DNA of 42,754 bases. Source: Oscillochloris sp. Its GTDB lineage: Bacteria; Chloroflexota; Chloroflexia; Chloroflexales; Chloroflexaceae. Where the stretch lies: contig JAAUQO010000022.1 in assembly GCA_012032775.1 (NCBI GenBank), positions 1-42,754 on the forward strand, in the 5' to 3' direction. Within the stretch, counting starts at the first letter, position 1. Each line of letters starts with the position of its first letter. Below the pieces are notes generated by a model. That model made no database searches and was not told where the DNA came from. It worked only from the letters and a program-made list of their open reading frames with translations. Positions 16,260 to 25,128 of this stretch are shown piece by piece. The position numbers and the translations under genes were made by a program.

Positions 16260-16835
16260 ATGAACGACACCGCAACGATAGGCACCTGGCAGGAAAAGGC
16301 CGATTTCACCGTTTTGAGCCGGCAAACCATGCATCTCAGTTCCGAACAACTGGCCCGCCACTGGCGGCGATGCAGCCTCAGCGCCGACTTCTGGTCGCGC
16401 TACAATGCGCTGTTCGTGCCGACAACGGTGGAGGCGAGGCGGTTGCGCCGCAGCGACCTTGAGCATGTGCTGGCGTATCTTCTGAACGAACTGTTTGAGA
16501 ACTGCGCCAAATTCAGCGGCGGCGCCCTGAGCGATGTCCAGTATGAATGCCTGGTGGGCGCCGACTGTATGCGCGTGACATTGACCAATCATATTCGACC
16601 GGAACGGCGGGAATCCTTTGCGACATTTATCGCAGAGTTGCTGAGCGGCGATCCTGATGAGTTATACTTTGCGCGACTGGAAGCGAATGCCGAAAGCGAT
16701 AGCGAAGGATCGGGATTGGGTTATCTGACGATGATCAAAGATTACGGCATTCGCTTCGGTTTCCGTTTCGCTCCCGCCGGCCCCGACAGCGTTGCCGTGA
16801 GCGTTCAGGCCCTTGTGCAGTTAGAGGAGAGATGA
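16260..16835 (+). CDS. slr1658-like regulator, HATPase/anti-sigma-type kinase
   Basis: The 191-residue protein has a histidine-kinase-like ATPase signature. The N-box ELFENCAKFS has Asn81, and the G-box GSGLGYLTM spans 152-160. It is the intact paralogue of the 12180 product. By analogy with SpoIIAB/RsbW partner switching, it would phosphorylate or bind the STAS protein encoded 4 nt downstream (16840); this is inference from family and neighbourhood. The start is the ATG at 16260 (MNDTATIG), 51 nt after the phosphatase stop, with GAGG about 5 nt upstream. Confidence 0.78.
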   Translation: MNDTATIGTWQEKADFTVLSRQTMHLSSEQLARHWRRCSLSADFWSRYNALFVPTTVEARRLRRSDLEHVLAYLLNELFENCAKFSGGALSDVQYECLVGADCMRVTLTNHIRPERRESFATFIAELLSGDPDELYFARLEANAESDSEGSGLGYLTMIKDYGIRFGFRFAPAGPDSVAVSVQALVQLEER

Positions 16836-16839
16836 CATT

Positions 16840-17196
16840 ATGACAACTGAGCAGATCCAGGGCGATGAGTATCGCGTCGAATTCAGCCCGAGCGAAGGTG
16901 CGGTGCGCTTCGAGGGTACGGTGCGCCTACAAACTAGTGACGACTATGCGCCGATCACGGCACTGTTGCACCAGGCCCATGCCGCCGCCGCCGGTGGCAG
17001 CTTAAGCCTGGATTTTCGCCGGCTGCAATTCCTGAACAGCTCCGGGATCAGCATGATCAGCAAGTTTGTGATCAACGCCCGTAAACAGGATCAGGTCGCA
17101 CTAATAGTGCTGGGCAACAGCGACATCTACTGGCAACAGAAGTCGCTCGGCAACCTGCAAAAGCTGTGGCCGAAAGTCACGATTGAGATTGGATAG
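16840..17196 (+). CDS. slr1659-like STAS antagonist protein
   Basis: The 118-residue single-domain STAS-like protein contains LSLDFRRLQFLNSSGISM; N66-S67-S68-G69 matches the DSSG phosphorylation site of SpoIIAA-type antagonists. It is the probable shared substrate of the kinase-like protein at 16260 and the PP2C phosphatase at 13884. GAGGAGAG precedes the ATG. The adenylate cyclase follows 4 nt after the stop, making the cyclase a good candidate target of the switch. It shares layout and sequence with the N-terminal domain of the fusion at 12704, so the two arose by duplication. Confidence 0.82.
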   Translation: MTTEQIQGDEYRVEFSPSEGAVRFEGTVRLQTSDDYAPITALLHQAHAAAAGGSLSLDFRRLQFLNSSGISMISKFVINARKQDQVALIVLGNSDIYWQQKSLGNLQKLWPKVTIEIG

Positions 17197-17200
17197 CGAG

Positions 17201-18199
17201 ATGAGTGACAGCGCGCCGAAATCCGCTTCGCGGCAGCGATCGACCGGTGGCGTGGCGGCGCTGCGGGCGCGGATCACGGAATTGGAGAGCGACCTGTCGG
17301 ATATGCAGTTGCTCTACGAAACCACGATGGAGCACGGCACGGCGCTGGAAAATGAGTTGATGCGCCAGAATCAGCTTATGGAACAATTGCGCGACAAGAT
17401 GCGCCGCTATCTGTCGCCACAGTTGTACCAGGCGCTGCTTGGCGGCAGCGCCGCGCCCGACACCCGCAGCCATATGCGCGTCAAGCTGACGGTCTATTTC
17501 TCCGATATGGTCGGCTTCTCCGATCTGACCGACGCAATCGAGCCGGAATTGCTCTCCGAAGTGTTGAACAGTTATCTCACCCGCATGTCGGAGATTGCGC
17601 TGGCCCACGGCGGCACGATCGACAAATTCATCGGCGACGCGATTATGGTCTTCTTCGGTGCGCCGGAGTTCAGCGACGACGCCGATCATGCCCGGCGCTG
17701 CATACGGATGGCGCTGGAGATGCGCGAGGCGCTGTTCCAACTACGCGAGGAATGGCGCCCGAAGGGCATCACCCGCGACTTACGGGTGCGGGCGGGGATC
17801 AACACCGGCTACTGCACGGTCGGCAACTTCGGCAGCGAACATCGCATGGACTACACGATCATCGGCGGGCAGGTCAATCTTGCCTCGCGGCTACAATCCG
17901 CCGCCCCACCCGATAGTATTTACCTCTCCAGCAGCACCTATAGCCTGGTAGAAGAGATGATCGAGGCGCGGCATCTCGGCCCGCGCCAGGTGAAGGGCAT
18001 CGCCGCGCCGGTCGATGTCTGGGAGTTAGTCGGGCTACGCGGCGATGTCGATGCCGCCAAGCCCTACCTGGACGTGCAACCGGATTCGTTGCGACTCGGC
18101 GATCTGCAATTGCGCCTGGCCGAACTGACGGTAGCCGAGCGCAGTGCGCTGCAACGAGCACTGGCGCGGGCGTTGTACCAATTGGGCGCCATGGATTAG
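17201..18199 (+). CDS. Class III adenylate cyclase
   Basis: The 332-residue soluble protein has a coiled-coil N-terminus (about 18-70: LRARITELESDLSDMQLLYE...) and a CHD cyclase domain (about 90-275). Metal-binding aspartates are D102 (FSDMVGFS) and D146 (GDAIMVFFG). The ATP-specificity pair is K142 (DKFIGD) and D217 (MDYTIIG), which predicts cAMP rather than cGMP. The transition-state residues N226 and R230 (NLASR) are present, so the enzyme should be active. A helical tail follows. The start is the ATG at 17201; the ORF extends upstream but overlaps the STAS gene. As the last gene of the operon it may be its output. Confidence 0.9.
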   Translation: MSDSAPKSASRQRSTGGVAALRARITELESDLSDMQLLYETTMEHGTALENELMRQNQLMEQLRDKMRRYLSPQLYQALLGGSAAPDTRSHMRVKLTVYFSDMVGFSDLTDAIEPELLSEVLNSYLTRMSEIALAHGGTIDKFIGDAIMVFFGAPEFSDDADHARRCIRMALEMREALFQLREEWRPKGITRDLRVRAGINTGYCTVGNFGSEHRMDYTIIGGQVNLASRLQSAAPPDSIYLSSSTYSLVEEMIEARHLGPRQVKGIAAPVDVWELVGLRGDVDAAKPYLDVQPDSLRLGDLQLRLAELTVAERSALQRALARALYQLGAMD

Positions 18200-18301
18200 C
18201 GAATCATCACCCTGCCATTCACCCGCAGGTGTACGCGGGCGAAGCAGGTGTACAGGTATGCTGGGGCCATGTAATCGATCAATTCGATGGAGGCAGGCCC
18301 C

Positions 18302-19741
18302 ATGCAGACCGATATTTCGCCACGCTCACACCCGATCGATGCGGTTCAGGCACCATTACCGCCCGGCCCGCGCGGATTGCCGTTGCTTGGCTCCGTACTC
18401 GACTTTGGGCGCGATCCACTTGGCTTTCTGAGCACAACCGCCCGCACCTACGGCGATGTTGCGCGGGTCGCAGTTACCGGCGGTGCATTCCACCTGCTGG
18501 CACATCCCGAGCAGATCGAGGATGTGCTGGTGAGCCGCAATCGCAACTTCCCAAAAGAGAATATCGAACTTCTCCGCAACAGCACCGACTATCTGCTGTT
18601 CGGGTTGGGCCTGCTTACCAGCAACGGCGCATTCTGGCTGCGCCAGCGTCGGTTGGCCCAACCTGCCTTCCACCGCCAACGCATCGCCGGATACAGCCGG
18701 GCGATGGTGGCCCATACCGAGCGGATGCTGAACGGTTGGCAGGATGGGCAGCGTATTGATGCCCATAGCGCAATGATGGATCTGACATTGCATATTGTGG
18801 CCGAAACCCTTTTCGGCGCCAGCGAAAGCGTCGATGCCCACGAAGTCGGCGCGGCCTTGGGCGTGGTGATGGATGTATCGGCGGCAGAGTTGGGCCAACC
18901 AATTCAGATCCCGGTCAACATCCCAACCCCGAGCAATCTGCGCTTCAAACGGGCGGTTGCCAGGCTCGACAACGTGATTGCGCGCTTGATCGCCGAGCGT
19001 CGGGCAGCGAGCGACACCGCCGAGCGGGCGGATCTGCTGGCGATGCTGATGGCAGCCCGCGACGAAGACGGCAGCGCAATGAGCGATAAGCAACTCCGCG
19101 ACGAGGCGGTGACACTCTTTCTTGCCGGCCATGAGACCACGGCGCTGGCATTGTCGTGGACGTTCTTGTTGCTCAGTCGCAATCCGCAGGCCCGTGAACG
19201 GCTCGAACAGGAACTGGATCGCGTACTGGCCGGGCGCACACCAATGCTGGAAGATCTGCCGCAACTCAGTTACACCGGATTGGTGCTCAAAGAGAGCATG
19301 CGGATTTATCCACCGGCCTGGATTCTGAGCCCGCGTGTCTCGGCGGCCGATACCACCATCGGCGGCTACCGCACACCAGCCGGTACGCAACTTGTAATCA
19401 GCCCCTGGGTGACGCAGCGCGATCCACGCTGGTTCGCCGAGCCTGAGCGCTTCATCCCCGAGCGTTGGGAAGATGGGTTGGAGCAGCGCTTGCCGCGCTT
19501 CGCCTACTTCCCGTTCGGCGGCGGGCCGCGCCAGTGTATCGGCCAGAGCTTCGCACTGATGGAGGCAACCCTGATCCTGGCAACAATCGCCGCGCGCTAC
19601 CGGCTGGAACCGCTGCCGGGCCGAACCATCACGCCGCAACCGGCGATCACACTGCGCCCGGTCGAGGGCCTGCATGTGACGCTTCAGAAGCGGCCTGAGG
19701 CGCAACCCTATTCCAGCATCCATCAAGCCACAGCATCTTAA
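18302..19741 (+). CDS. Cytochrome P450
   Basis: The 479-residue soluble P450 has a proline-rich hinge (PLPPGPRGLPLLGS), the I-helix AGHETTA, K-helix ESMR, a PERF-like PERFIPERW, and the haem loop FGGGPRQCIGQSFA with ligand Cys near 412. It most resembles the long bacterial class similar to cyanobacterial CYP110/120-type and eukaryote-like P450s. The substrate is unknown; lipids, alkanes or carotenoids are possible. I chose the ATG at 18302 because GGAGG lies 9 nt upstream. An in-frame ATG at 18287 overlaps that ribosome-binding site. No redox partner gene is adjacent. A direct repeat CAGGTGTAC (about 18224 and 18246) precedes the gene. Confidence 0.93.
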   Translation: MQTDISPRSHPIDAVQAPLPPGPRGLPLLGSVLDFGRDPLGFLSTTARTYGDVARVAVTGGAFHLLAHPEQIEDVLVSRNRNFPKENIELLRNSTDYLLFGLGLLTSNGAFWLRQRRLAQPAFHRQRIAGYSRAMVAHTERMLNGWQDGQRIDAHSAMMDLTLHIVAETLFGASESVDAHEVGAALGVVMDVSAAELGQPIQIPVNIPTPSNLRFKRAVARLDNVIARLIAERRAASDTAERADLLAMLMAARDEDGSAMSDKQLRDEAVTLFLAGHETTALALSWTFLLLSRNPQARERLEQELDRVLAGRTPMLEDLPQLSYTGLVLKESMRIYPPAWILSPRVSAADTTIGGYRTPAGTQLVISPWVTQRDPRWFAEPERFIPERWEDGLEQRLPRFAYFPFGGGPRQCIGQSFALMEATLILATIAARYRLEPLPGRTITPQPAITLRPVEGLHVTLQKRPEAQPYSSIHQATAS

Positions 19742-19859
19742 CAACCGGTTGCGATCCGTTCACGCAGCAGTAATACGCGGGCGTGGTAGAATCAGCATGT
19801 CCCGACCGCACCGTTAGTGGCGCACCGTTGCGCATACACTGCTGGAAGGAGGCCGCACA

Positions 19860-20381
19860 ATGACGTGCCGCGATCGGATCGAGACCTATCTGCAAGAGCA
19901 GCGAGTTACCTACGTGACCCACCACCACACTCCCGCTTTCACCGCTCAGGGGGTGGCCGAGCACGAACACATCCCCCATCGGTATATGATCAAAGTGGTG
20001 ATTGTGTTTGCCGACGGACAGATGGTGATGTTGGCCATCCCGGCATCAGAGCGGGTTGATCTGGCGAAAGTGAGTGCGCTCGTAGCGGCCCACGATGTTC
20101 GGTTGGCAACGGAAGAAGAGTTGGCGTCGGCATTCCCCGACTGCAAGATCGGCGCGATGCCACCCTTCGGCCTGCTGTACGATCTGCCGCTGTACGTCGA
20201 TCGTGCATTGGCCACTGATGAAGTGGTGTTTTTCCAGGCCGGCACGCATAGCGTCGCGATGAGCTTGCTCTTCGCGGATTACAAGCGCCTGGCCCGCCCG
20301 ATTATCGCTGATTTGACCCGTGAGTACAGCCGGCCGGCGCCGCTTGAACATGCCGATGTTCACGAGATGGGCGCATGGTAA
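19860..20381 (+). CDS. YbaK/EbsC-type aminoacyl-tRNA deacylase domain protein
   Basis: The 173-residue protein has the YbaK/ProRS-editing fold pattern: a basic Lys in YMIKVVIVFADG, then ATEEELASAFPDCKIGAMPPFG, and VFFQAGTHSVAMSL near the end. Such proteins hydrolyse mischarged tRNA (for example Ala- or Cys-tRNA-Pro). The specificity of this one is not evident. It is monocistronic: a GAAGGAGG sequence precedes the ATG, an extended -10-like TGGTAGAAT lies at 19784-19792, and a strong terminator follows at 20415. Confidence 0.85.
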   Translation: MTCRDRIETYLQEQRVTYVTHHHTPAFTAQGVAEHEHIPHRYMIKVVIVFADGQMVMLAIPASERVDLAKVSALVAAHDVRLATEEELASAFPDCKIGAMPPFGLLYDLPLYVDRALATDEVVFFQAGTHSVAMSLLFADYKRLARPIIADLTREYSRPAPLEHADVHEMGAW

Positions 20382-20414
20382 CGGCGTAGGGTGGGGCGTA
20401 AGAGAGCTGTGAGG

Positions 20415-20463
20415 CGAGGGGCGGTGGCGAGCACCAGGGTGGTCGCCACCGCCCCTCGTTCTT
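20415..20463 (+). terminator. Rho-independent terminator
   Basis: A perfect 16-bp GC-rich stem (20415-20430 with 20443-20458) and a 12-nt loop are followed by TTCTT. It lies 34 nt after the YbaK-type gene and upstream of the next gene's promoter region. Confidence 0.8.
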
Positions 20464-20480
20464 CATCTCGCCCGGCTTGA

Positions 20481-20489
20481 TGTTACAAT
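20481..20489 (+). promoter_or_regulatory. Extended -10 promoter element (putative)
   Basis: TGTTACAAT matches the extended -10 pattern TGnTAnaAT, 46 nt before the ATG at 20536 and just after the terminator. No good -35 box is seen at the usual distance. The same extended -10 style occurs upstream of 19860 and 36103, which suggests it is common in this genome. Confidence 0.35.
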
Positions 20490-20535
20490 AGCGGAAGTGT
20501 GCAGGTAGCGTACCTGCCGCGATGCGGAGGGCAGC

Positions 20536-23376
20536 ATGACGCAGCAACCGGCACGAACCGCAGTCGCCGCGCAAGCCGGCGTTTCAGGTGATGCGCAACG
20601 CGATAATACAATGACAATCTCACTTTTGAGATACAGCGGGATGGCGGCCACAGCCGATTTGCAGGCAGGTGGTGGTACTCTGGCGCCGTTGTCTACCGGC
20701 GGCACAAACGAGACGTTTCTGAGCGAACGTGTCGCGCCACTGTTGGCAACGGCCACGCGCAAGCATCTGCTGGTGCTGCAAGGCAGCGCCGAGGTTGCCG
20801 TTGAACCGCTGCTCCATCGTGTCGCTGAAGCCGTTGCCGAGCACGCCGGTCGCCTGGCCGGTCAGGGTGCGCCGATTCCTATTCGCGAGTTGATCGATCC
20901 CGACGGCTATCCCGCCGATCTGTTCACTATCCTGGCAGCGGCAACCACGCCGACGGTGATTGTCGTCGATCGGGCGACCCGCCGTCTGAGCGGATGGGAT
21001 TTCGACCGGTTAGCCGCTGCCGCCGCCGAACATCGGCATGTGTTGCTGCTTTCCAGCGCCGCACCGATGAGTGCCTGGCGGCTTGCACCCGCCGAGCGCG
21101 TGTACTGGCACAATTGCGGCGATCCCGAAATCTACGAACCGAGTTATCTGCTGACCCTGCTGCTGAGCAAACTGGAGGCGTTTCGCCCCCTGGCCGATCC
21201 GGGGATTGCGGCGTACATCCAGGCTGAACTGCCGGTGCTCTGCCGCCGTCTGATGCACCCTTTCCGCGTTGGCGCCTTTGGCCGCGCCCTGCGTGAACGA
21301 CGCCCGACGACTACCGACGCCGTGAATGCGCTGATCGATGAGATCGCAACCCTGGAATTGCGGACGATGATCGGGCGCTGGTTCCATCATGAGCTCGACC
21401 GGCGCGGCCAACTGTTGGCGCTCGGCCTCTCGTTGCTCGAAGGTATTGATGAGGAAAGCGCGCTCCATCATCTCGACCGGCTGTTGCAAGAACAGTGGAA
21501 ACAGCCCTCGGGCGTAATCGATCGGGTCGATCTGCGGCCGCTGGATCCGTGCTTCCACATGGTTGAGCGGCGCCCGCACCGGCCGATCCTGATGTCGCGC
21601 TTCCCGGCGCAGCGCCGCACGATCGTGCAAGTGGCACTGCCGAATCTGCGCCGCTCACTCAGCCATGGCCTGTTTTACCTGGCCGAGCACATGCGTCGCT
21701 CGTTGGGCGACGCCGATGAGCCGCCGGGCGCAGCCATGCGTGCTGATCGCAGCGAGTTCCGGGCAGCGGCGGCACGTGCATTTATCGAGATCGGCGCCGG
21801 CGAACCGGATCTGGTCGAAGGCCCCTTGCTGCTGCTGGTGGCCGATGGTCGTTCCCTGATCCGCGACCGGGTCGGGCAGATCCTCGCCGCCTGGTACGAA
21901 GGCCCTTCCGCCGAGCGCATTCTGTTTATGAATCTGGTGCGCCGTTGGTTGGAACAACCACGGGCCGCATCCTTGATCGACGGGATTCGTGACGCGATCG
22001 ACCCCGGCGCAATCGGTGTGGCCCGCGATTGGATTCAGGCGGCGCTCCTGGCGGCATGTTGCATCAGTGCGCGTGGGCTACGCGCAAACGAGATCCCGAA
22101 TGAACTGCTGGAACTGATCCATCGGCTGTGTATGAATCCCGATCCGGCCACCCAACGTGCGATTCAGGAATGCGTGCTGGCGCAGTTGCTTCCGCTGCAC
22201 CTTGAGCAACTTGATCCGTTGCTGGGCGAACTTGCCGCAACCCGCGAACTACGCATGGCACTGGTCGATCGGCTGGCAGGCCTGGCCCGCAGCGATGATC
22301 ACCTCGATCAGCAAGTAGCCCTGCTGTCCATACGCTGGCAAGGATTGGCCGCCGGCGCAGTCCCGCATCAGGATGGCGCGGCGCCCACAACCACCGATCA
22401 CGGCTTGATTGCCGTAACCGAGATTTACAACGCCCTGAACCGCAACGGCGGCCCCAGCAGTGCCGCTATCACCCTCGGGACAATCCGGGCGCTGCGCACT
22501 GCGCGGGTTACGGCGCGTCACCCGCAAACCCGCGAGGCCGCCGACTGGTCGCTGCTGCAACTCGGCGCCCGCGATCCGGCGCTTTGGAATGAATTGCTGG
22601 CCGGGTTTGATCCTTCTCGAACCGACTATTACGCCACGCTGCTGCGCGATCTGCATATGGCTGAACGCGCGTTGATCAACCAGGGTGCGCTGGAATTGGA
22701 ATTGAACGGCCGGCGCTATAAGGTAACCCCCGACGCCGATGCGCCGCAGACAACCAGTTGTCAGTTTATCGATTATGTGCTCGCAATGGGGAAAACCGAT
22801 GCCGCGTATCAGTTGGCGCTGCGGGCCGGCATTGTTATGGCGCGCGATTTCGATCTGCACGAGGCTGCCCTGATTCAGGCGCCGACAGCCCCGGTTGTCG
22901 CAGCACCACCGGCCGATCCGAAAGCCTCTAAGGCGAAAAAAGCCGATCCCCCGGCGGCGGAGGTTGTTCCGACCGCACCGACCTACAGCAAATCGGGTTT
23001 CTTCTGCGATGTGTTTTTGCCGATCTTCGTCACCCGCGATGCACCTCTGCTGCGGCCGAAGATCGAAGTGCTGTTGCCGTATGCCCAGGAAACACCCGTC
23101 GAGGAAGTACCGGCACTCGCGTATGTGCTGGACCAAAGCTGGAATCGGATCGATCGCGGCGAAACCCGTGAGATCGCCCACCGTCTGGCCGAGGCGCTCA
23201 ATCTCTCGATCCTGGGTTCGCGCAGCGCCGATGTGCTGCTTGATATCCGGGCGCTACCGACGTTGTATCAAGCGCTCAAAGAGCAGAAACTCTTGAGCAT
23301 GGCCATTGCGGCACTGGTGCTGGCAATCGCCGTATTGTCGGTGCTGGTGCTGATGGCCACACAGATTATGGGGTAA
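20536..23376 (+). CDS. Large tail-anchored protein of unknown family
   Basis: I do not recognise this 946-residue protein. Near the N-terminus LLVLQGSAEVAVEPLL (78-93) followed by TPTVIVVDRA (~138-147) looks like a P-loop NTPase core whose Walker A lysine is lost. The middle is rich in alpha-helical, HEAT-like segments. An Ala/Pro/Lys-rich linker lies at about 785-815, and a single C-terminal membrane helix (about 917-943, LSMAIAALVLAIAVLSVLVL) ends three residues from the terminus, predicting a tail anchor with a cytoplasmic body. GGAGGG lies 6 nt upstream of the ATG. The adjacent convergent gene encodes a PAS-STAS protein; no direct link is shown. Confidence 0.7.
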   Translation: MTQQPARTAVAAQAGVSGDAQRDNTMTISLLRYSGMAATADLQAGGGTLAPLSTGGTNETFLSERVAPLLATATRKHLLVLQGSAEVAVEPLLHRVAEAVAEHAGRLAGQGAPIPIRELIDPDGYPADLFTILAAATTPTVIVVDRATRRLSGWDFDRLAAAAAEHRHVLLLSSAAPMSAWRLAPAERVYWHNCGDPEIYEPSYLLTLLLSKLEAFRPLADPGIAAYIQAELPVLCRRLMHPFRVGAFGRALRERRPTTTDAVNALIDEIATLELRTMIGRWFHHELDRRGQLLALGLSLLEGIDEESALHHLDRLLQEQWKQPSGVIDRVDLRPLDPCFHMVERRPHRPILMSRFPAQRRTIVQVALPNLRRSLSHGLFYLAEHMRRSLGDADEPPGAAMRADRSEFRAAAARAFIEIGAGEPDLVEGPLLLLVADGRSLIRDRVGQILAAWYEGPSAERILFMNLVRRWLEQPRAASLIDGIRDAIDPGAIGVARDWIQAALLAACCISARGLRANEIPNELLELIHRLCMNPDPATQRAIQECVLAQLLPLHLEQLDPLLGELAATRELRMALVDRLAGLARSDDHLDQQVALLSIRWQGLAAGAVPHQDGAAPTTTDHGLIAVTEIYNALNRNGGPSSAAITLGTIRALRTARVTARHPQTREAADWSLLQLGARDPALWNELLAGFDPSRTDYYATLLRDLHMAERALINQGALELELNGRRYKVTPDADAPQTTSCQFIDYVLAMGKTDAAYQLALRAGIVMARDFDLHEAALIQAPTAPVVAAPPADPKASKAKKADPPAAEVVPTAPTYSKSGFFCDVFLPIFVTRDAPLLRPKIEVLLPYAQETPVEEVPALAYVLDQSWNRIDRGETREIAHRLAEALNLSILGSRSADVLLDIRALPTLYQALKEQKLLSMAIAALVLAIAVLSVLVLMATQIMG

Positions 23377-23391
23377 CACGCGGCAATGAAA

Positions 23392-24621
23392 CTACCGGCG
23401 TAGCGCCGCCGAGATCCCGCTCTGAAGCGAGCCATGGGTCATAATCCCCGATAAGTCCACCCCCAGGCCAACCAGAGTCTGGGCGACTTCGGGGCGGATG
23501 CCGGTGAGCATCACCTTTACCCCAAGCAGGCGCGCAGCCTGAGCGGCCTGAATGAGGGCGTTGGCAACCTGGGTGTCTACTACCGGTACCCCGGTGATGT
23601 CGAGAATCGCGATTTGGGCGCTCTGTTTGTCGATTCCGTGCAGCAGGGCTTCGATCACCTGCTGGGCGCGGCGCGAGTCGACGCTGCCGATCAACGGCAT
23701 CACCATCACACTGTCGGTGATCGGAATAAGCGGCGTTGATAGTTCTTCCAGCGCGGCCCGCTGTGCGGCGATAATTTGCTCACTCAACACGGCCCGTCGT
23801 TGTGCTTCCTGAGCCTCCTCGCGGGCCGTTACGTCGCTCAACATGCCAAGGAACAGAATATCGCCGCGTGAATCCCGGGTTGGGCGCGCATCGCCATGCA
23901 CATAGCGAATTCTACCGTCGGGACGCACAATACGACCACTGAAATGCCAGGGTGTCAGTTGCACGATCGCCTGATCGATCGAGGCCCGGCATGCAGCACG
24001 ATCATCGGGATGGATGACATTCAGCAATTCGTAGGCGTCGGCGGCCAATTCGTTCACCGGGCGACCCACCAACTCCGCCAGGCGCTCGCTGGCGTACTCC
24101 ATAATCCAGAGGCCGGCGCTGATCGTAAATTGAAACACGGCGCCGGGAATGTTCAGGGCGATCTCGCGAAAGCGGGCCTCGCTGGCCTGAAGTCGTTCGT
24201 CGGCCCAGCGCTGCTCGGTGATGTCGCGGCAAACAACCATCGCGCCGCGCAACGAGCCGTCGCTATCACGCAGCGGTCGGCCGCTCACCGAAACCCAGTG
24301 GCCGTCGGGCGCCTCGGCATGACGCACGAACATCGTTACATCCTGACTCTCTTCACCTTGCAGGGCAAGGGTTATCGGCAAACGATCGCTGGGAAAGGGT
24401 GTCAGCATATCCGGCAAATAGTTGCCGTAGATGGAGGCCCAATCCTCAGTTGGCGCTTCCGGATGGAGTGGGCCGAACAGGCGCTCGGCAGCCTGGTTGT
24501 ACAATACAACCGTACCATCGGCATCAATAACAATGACGCCGTCGCTCATGTGTCCGATAATCAGTTCGGACAGACGATACTGGCGCTCGAGGTGTTCGGG
24601 AGATTGTGGCTGCTCAGGCAT
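23392..24621 (-). CDS. PAS-PAS-STAS signalling protein (RsbR-like)
   Basis: The 409-residue protein has PAS 1 (about 15-140, GVIVIDADGTVVLYNQAAERLFG), PAS 2 with PAC motif (about 150-270, ending LGMLSDVTAREEA), a helical linker, then a STAS domain (about 290-405). The last contains ILDITGVPVVDTQVANALIQ, the conserved RsbR/RsbS strand with the Thr phosphorylated in stressosome proteins. It probably relays redox, light or ligand signals to a partner-switching pathway, possibly that encoded at 12-18 kb. Start chosen at the ATG at 24621 with CAGGAG 8 nt upstream; a longer frame begins at 24645. Confidence 0.85.
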   Translation of the reverse strand: MPEQPQSPEHLERQYRLSELIIGHMSDGVIVIDADGTVVLYNQAAERLFGPLHPEAPTEDWASIYGNYLPDMLTPFPSDRLPITLALQGEESQDVTMFVRHAEAPDGHWVSVSGRPLRDSDGSLRGAMVVCRDITEQRWADERLQASEARFREIALNIPGAVFQFTISAGLWIMEYASERLAELVGRPVNELAADAYELLNVIHPDDRAACRASIDQAIVQLTPWHFSGRIVRPDGRIRYVHGDARPTRDSRGDILFLGMLSDVTAREEAQEAQRRAVLSEQIIAAQRAALEELSTPLIPITDSVMVMPLIGSVDSRRAQQVIEALLHGIDKQSAQIAILDITGVPVVDTQVANALIQAAQAARLLGVKVMLTGIRPEVAQTLVGLGVDLSGIMTHGSLQSGISAALRR

Positions 24622-24802
24622 CGTCGCGGCTCCTGCTACCGGCATACGGGTGCCGGAAACGGTTCGCTATTCAGGATAGCAGGTAGATGCGACGATCGTA
24701 TGACCATCGCTAGAAAACAGGGTACAGCCGGATGGGCTGAACCACTCAGGATACGCAGGACACGCAAGTTGGTACTTCATCACCCAATCGCAAAGGAGTC
24801 AT

Positions 24803-25126
24803 ATGGATTACTTTAGCAATTACCGCGATCATGTCGGCGTGAATATGGAGCGCTGGTTCAAGAGTACAATCTTCGTGAGCCCGAACATGCTGGTGGGGAT
24901 GGATTGTCTGGAGCCGGGTCAGGTGCAGCCGCCGCACCGCCATGCCGGGCGCGACAAGCTGTATTTCGTGATCAGCGGCAGCGGCGAGTTCACGATTGGG
25001 ACGGAAACGCGCCGGCTTGATCCCGGCGAGCTGGCGTGGGCGCCTGCCGACACGACGCACGCAGTGGTGAATGTCGGTGATGAGCGGCTGACGATGCTGA
25101 TCGCGATGGCGCCGGAGCCGAAGTAA
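24803..25126 (+). CDS. Cupin-domain protein
   Basis: The 107-residue single cupin has motif 1 PPHRHAGRDKLYFVISGSGE and motif 2 PADTTHAVVNVGDE, so two of the metal-binding histidines plus a third in motif 2 are present. Function is unknown; small cupins may be sugar isomerase-like, dioxygenase-like or regulatory. AAAGGAG lies 4 nt upstream of the ATG at 24803, a strong site. It is convergent with the chromate transporter-like gene (2-nt gap). Confidence 0.85.
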   Translation: MDYFSNYRDHVGVNMERWFKSTIFVSPNMLVGMDCLEPGQVQPPHRHAGRDKLYFVISGSGEFTIGTETRRLDPGELAWAPADTTHAVVNVGDERLTMLIAMAPEPK

Positions 25127-25128
25127 CA

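Noticed and set aside
15210-16592. 460-codon minus-strand ORF opposite the PP2C phosphatase
   Set aside because: Composition artefact; the plus-strand phosphatase has all conserved motifs.
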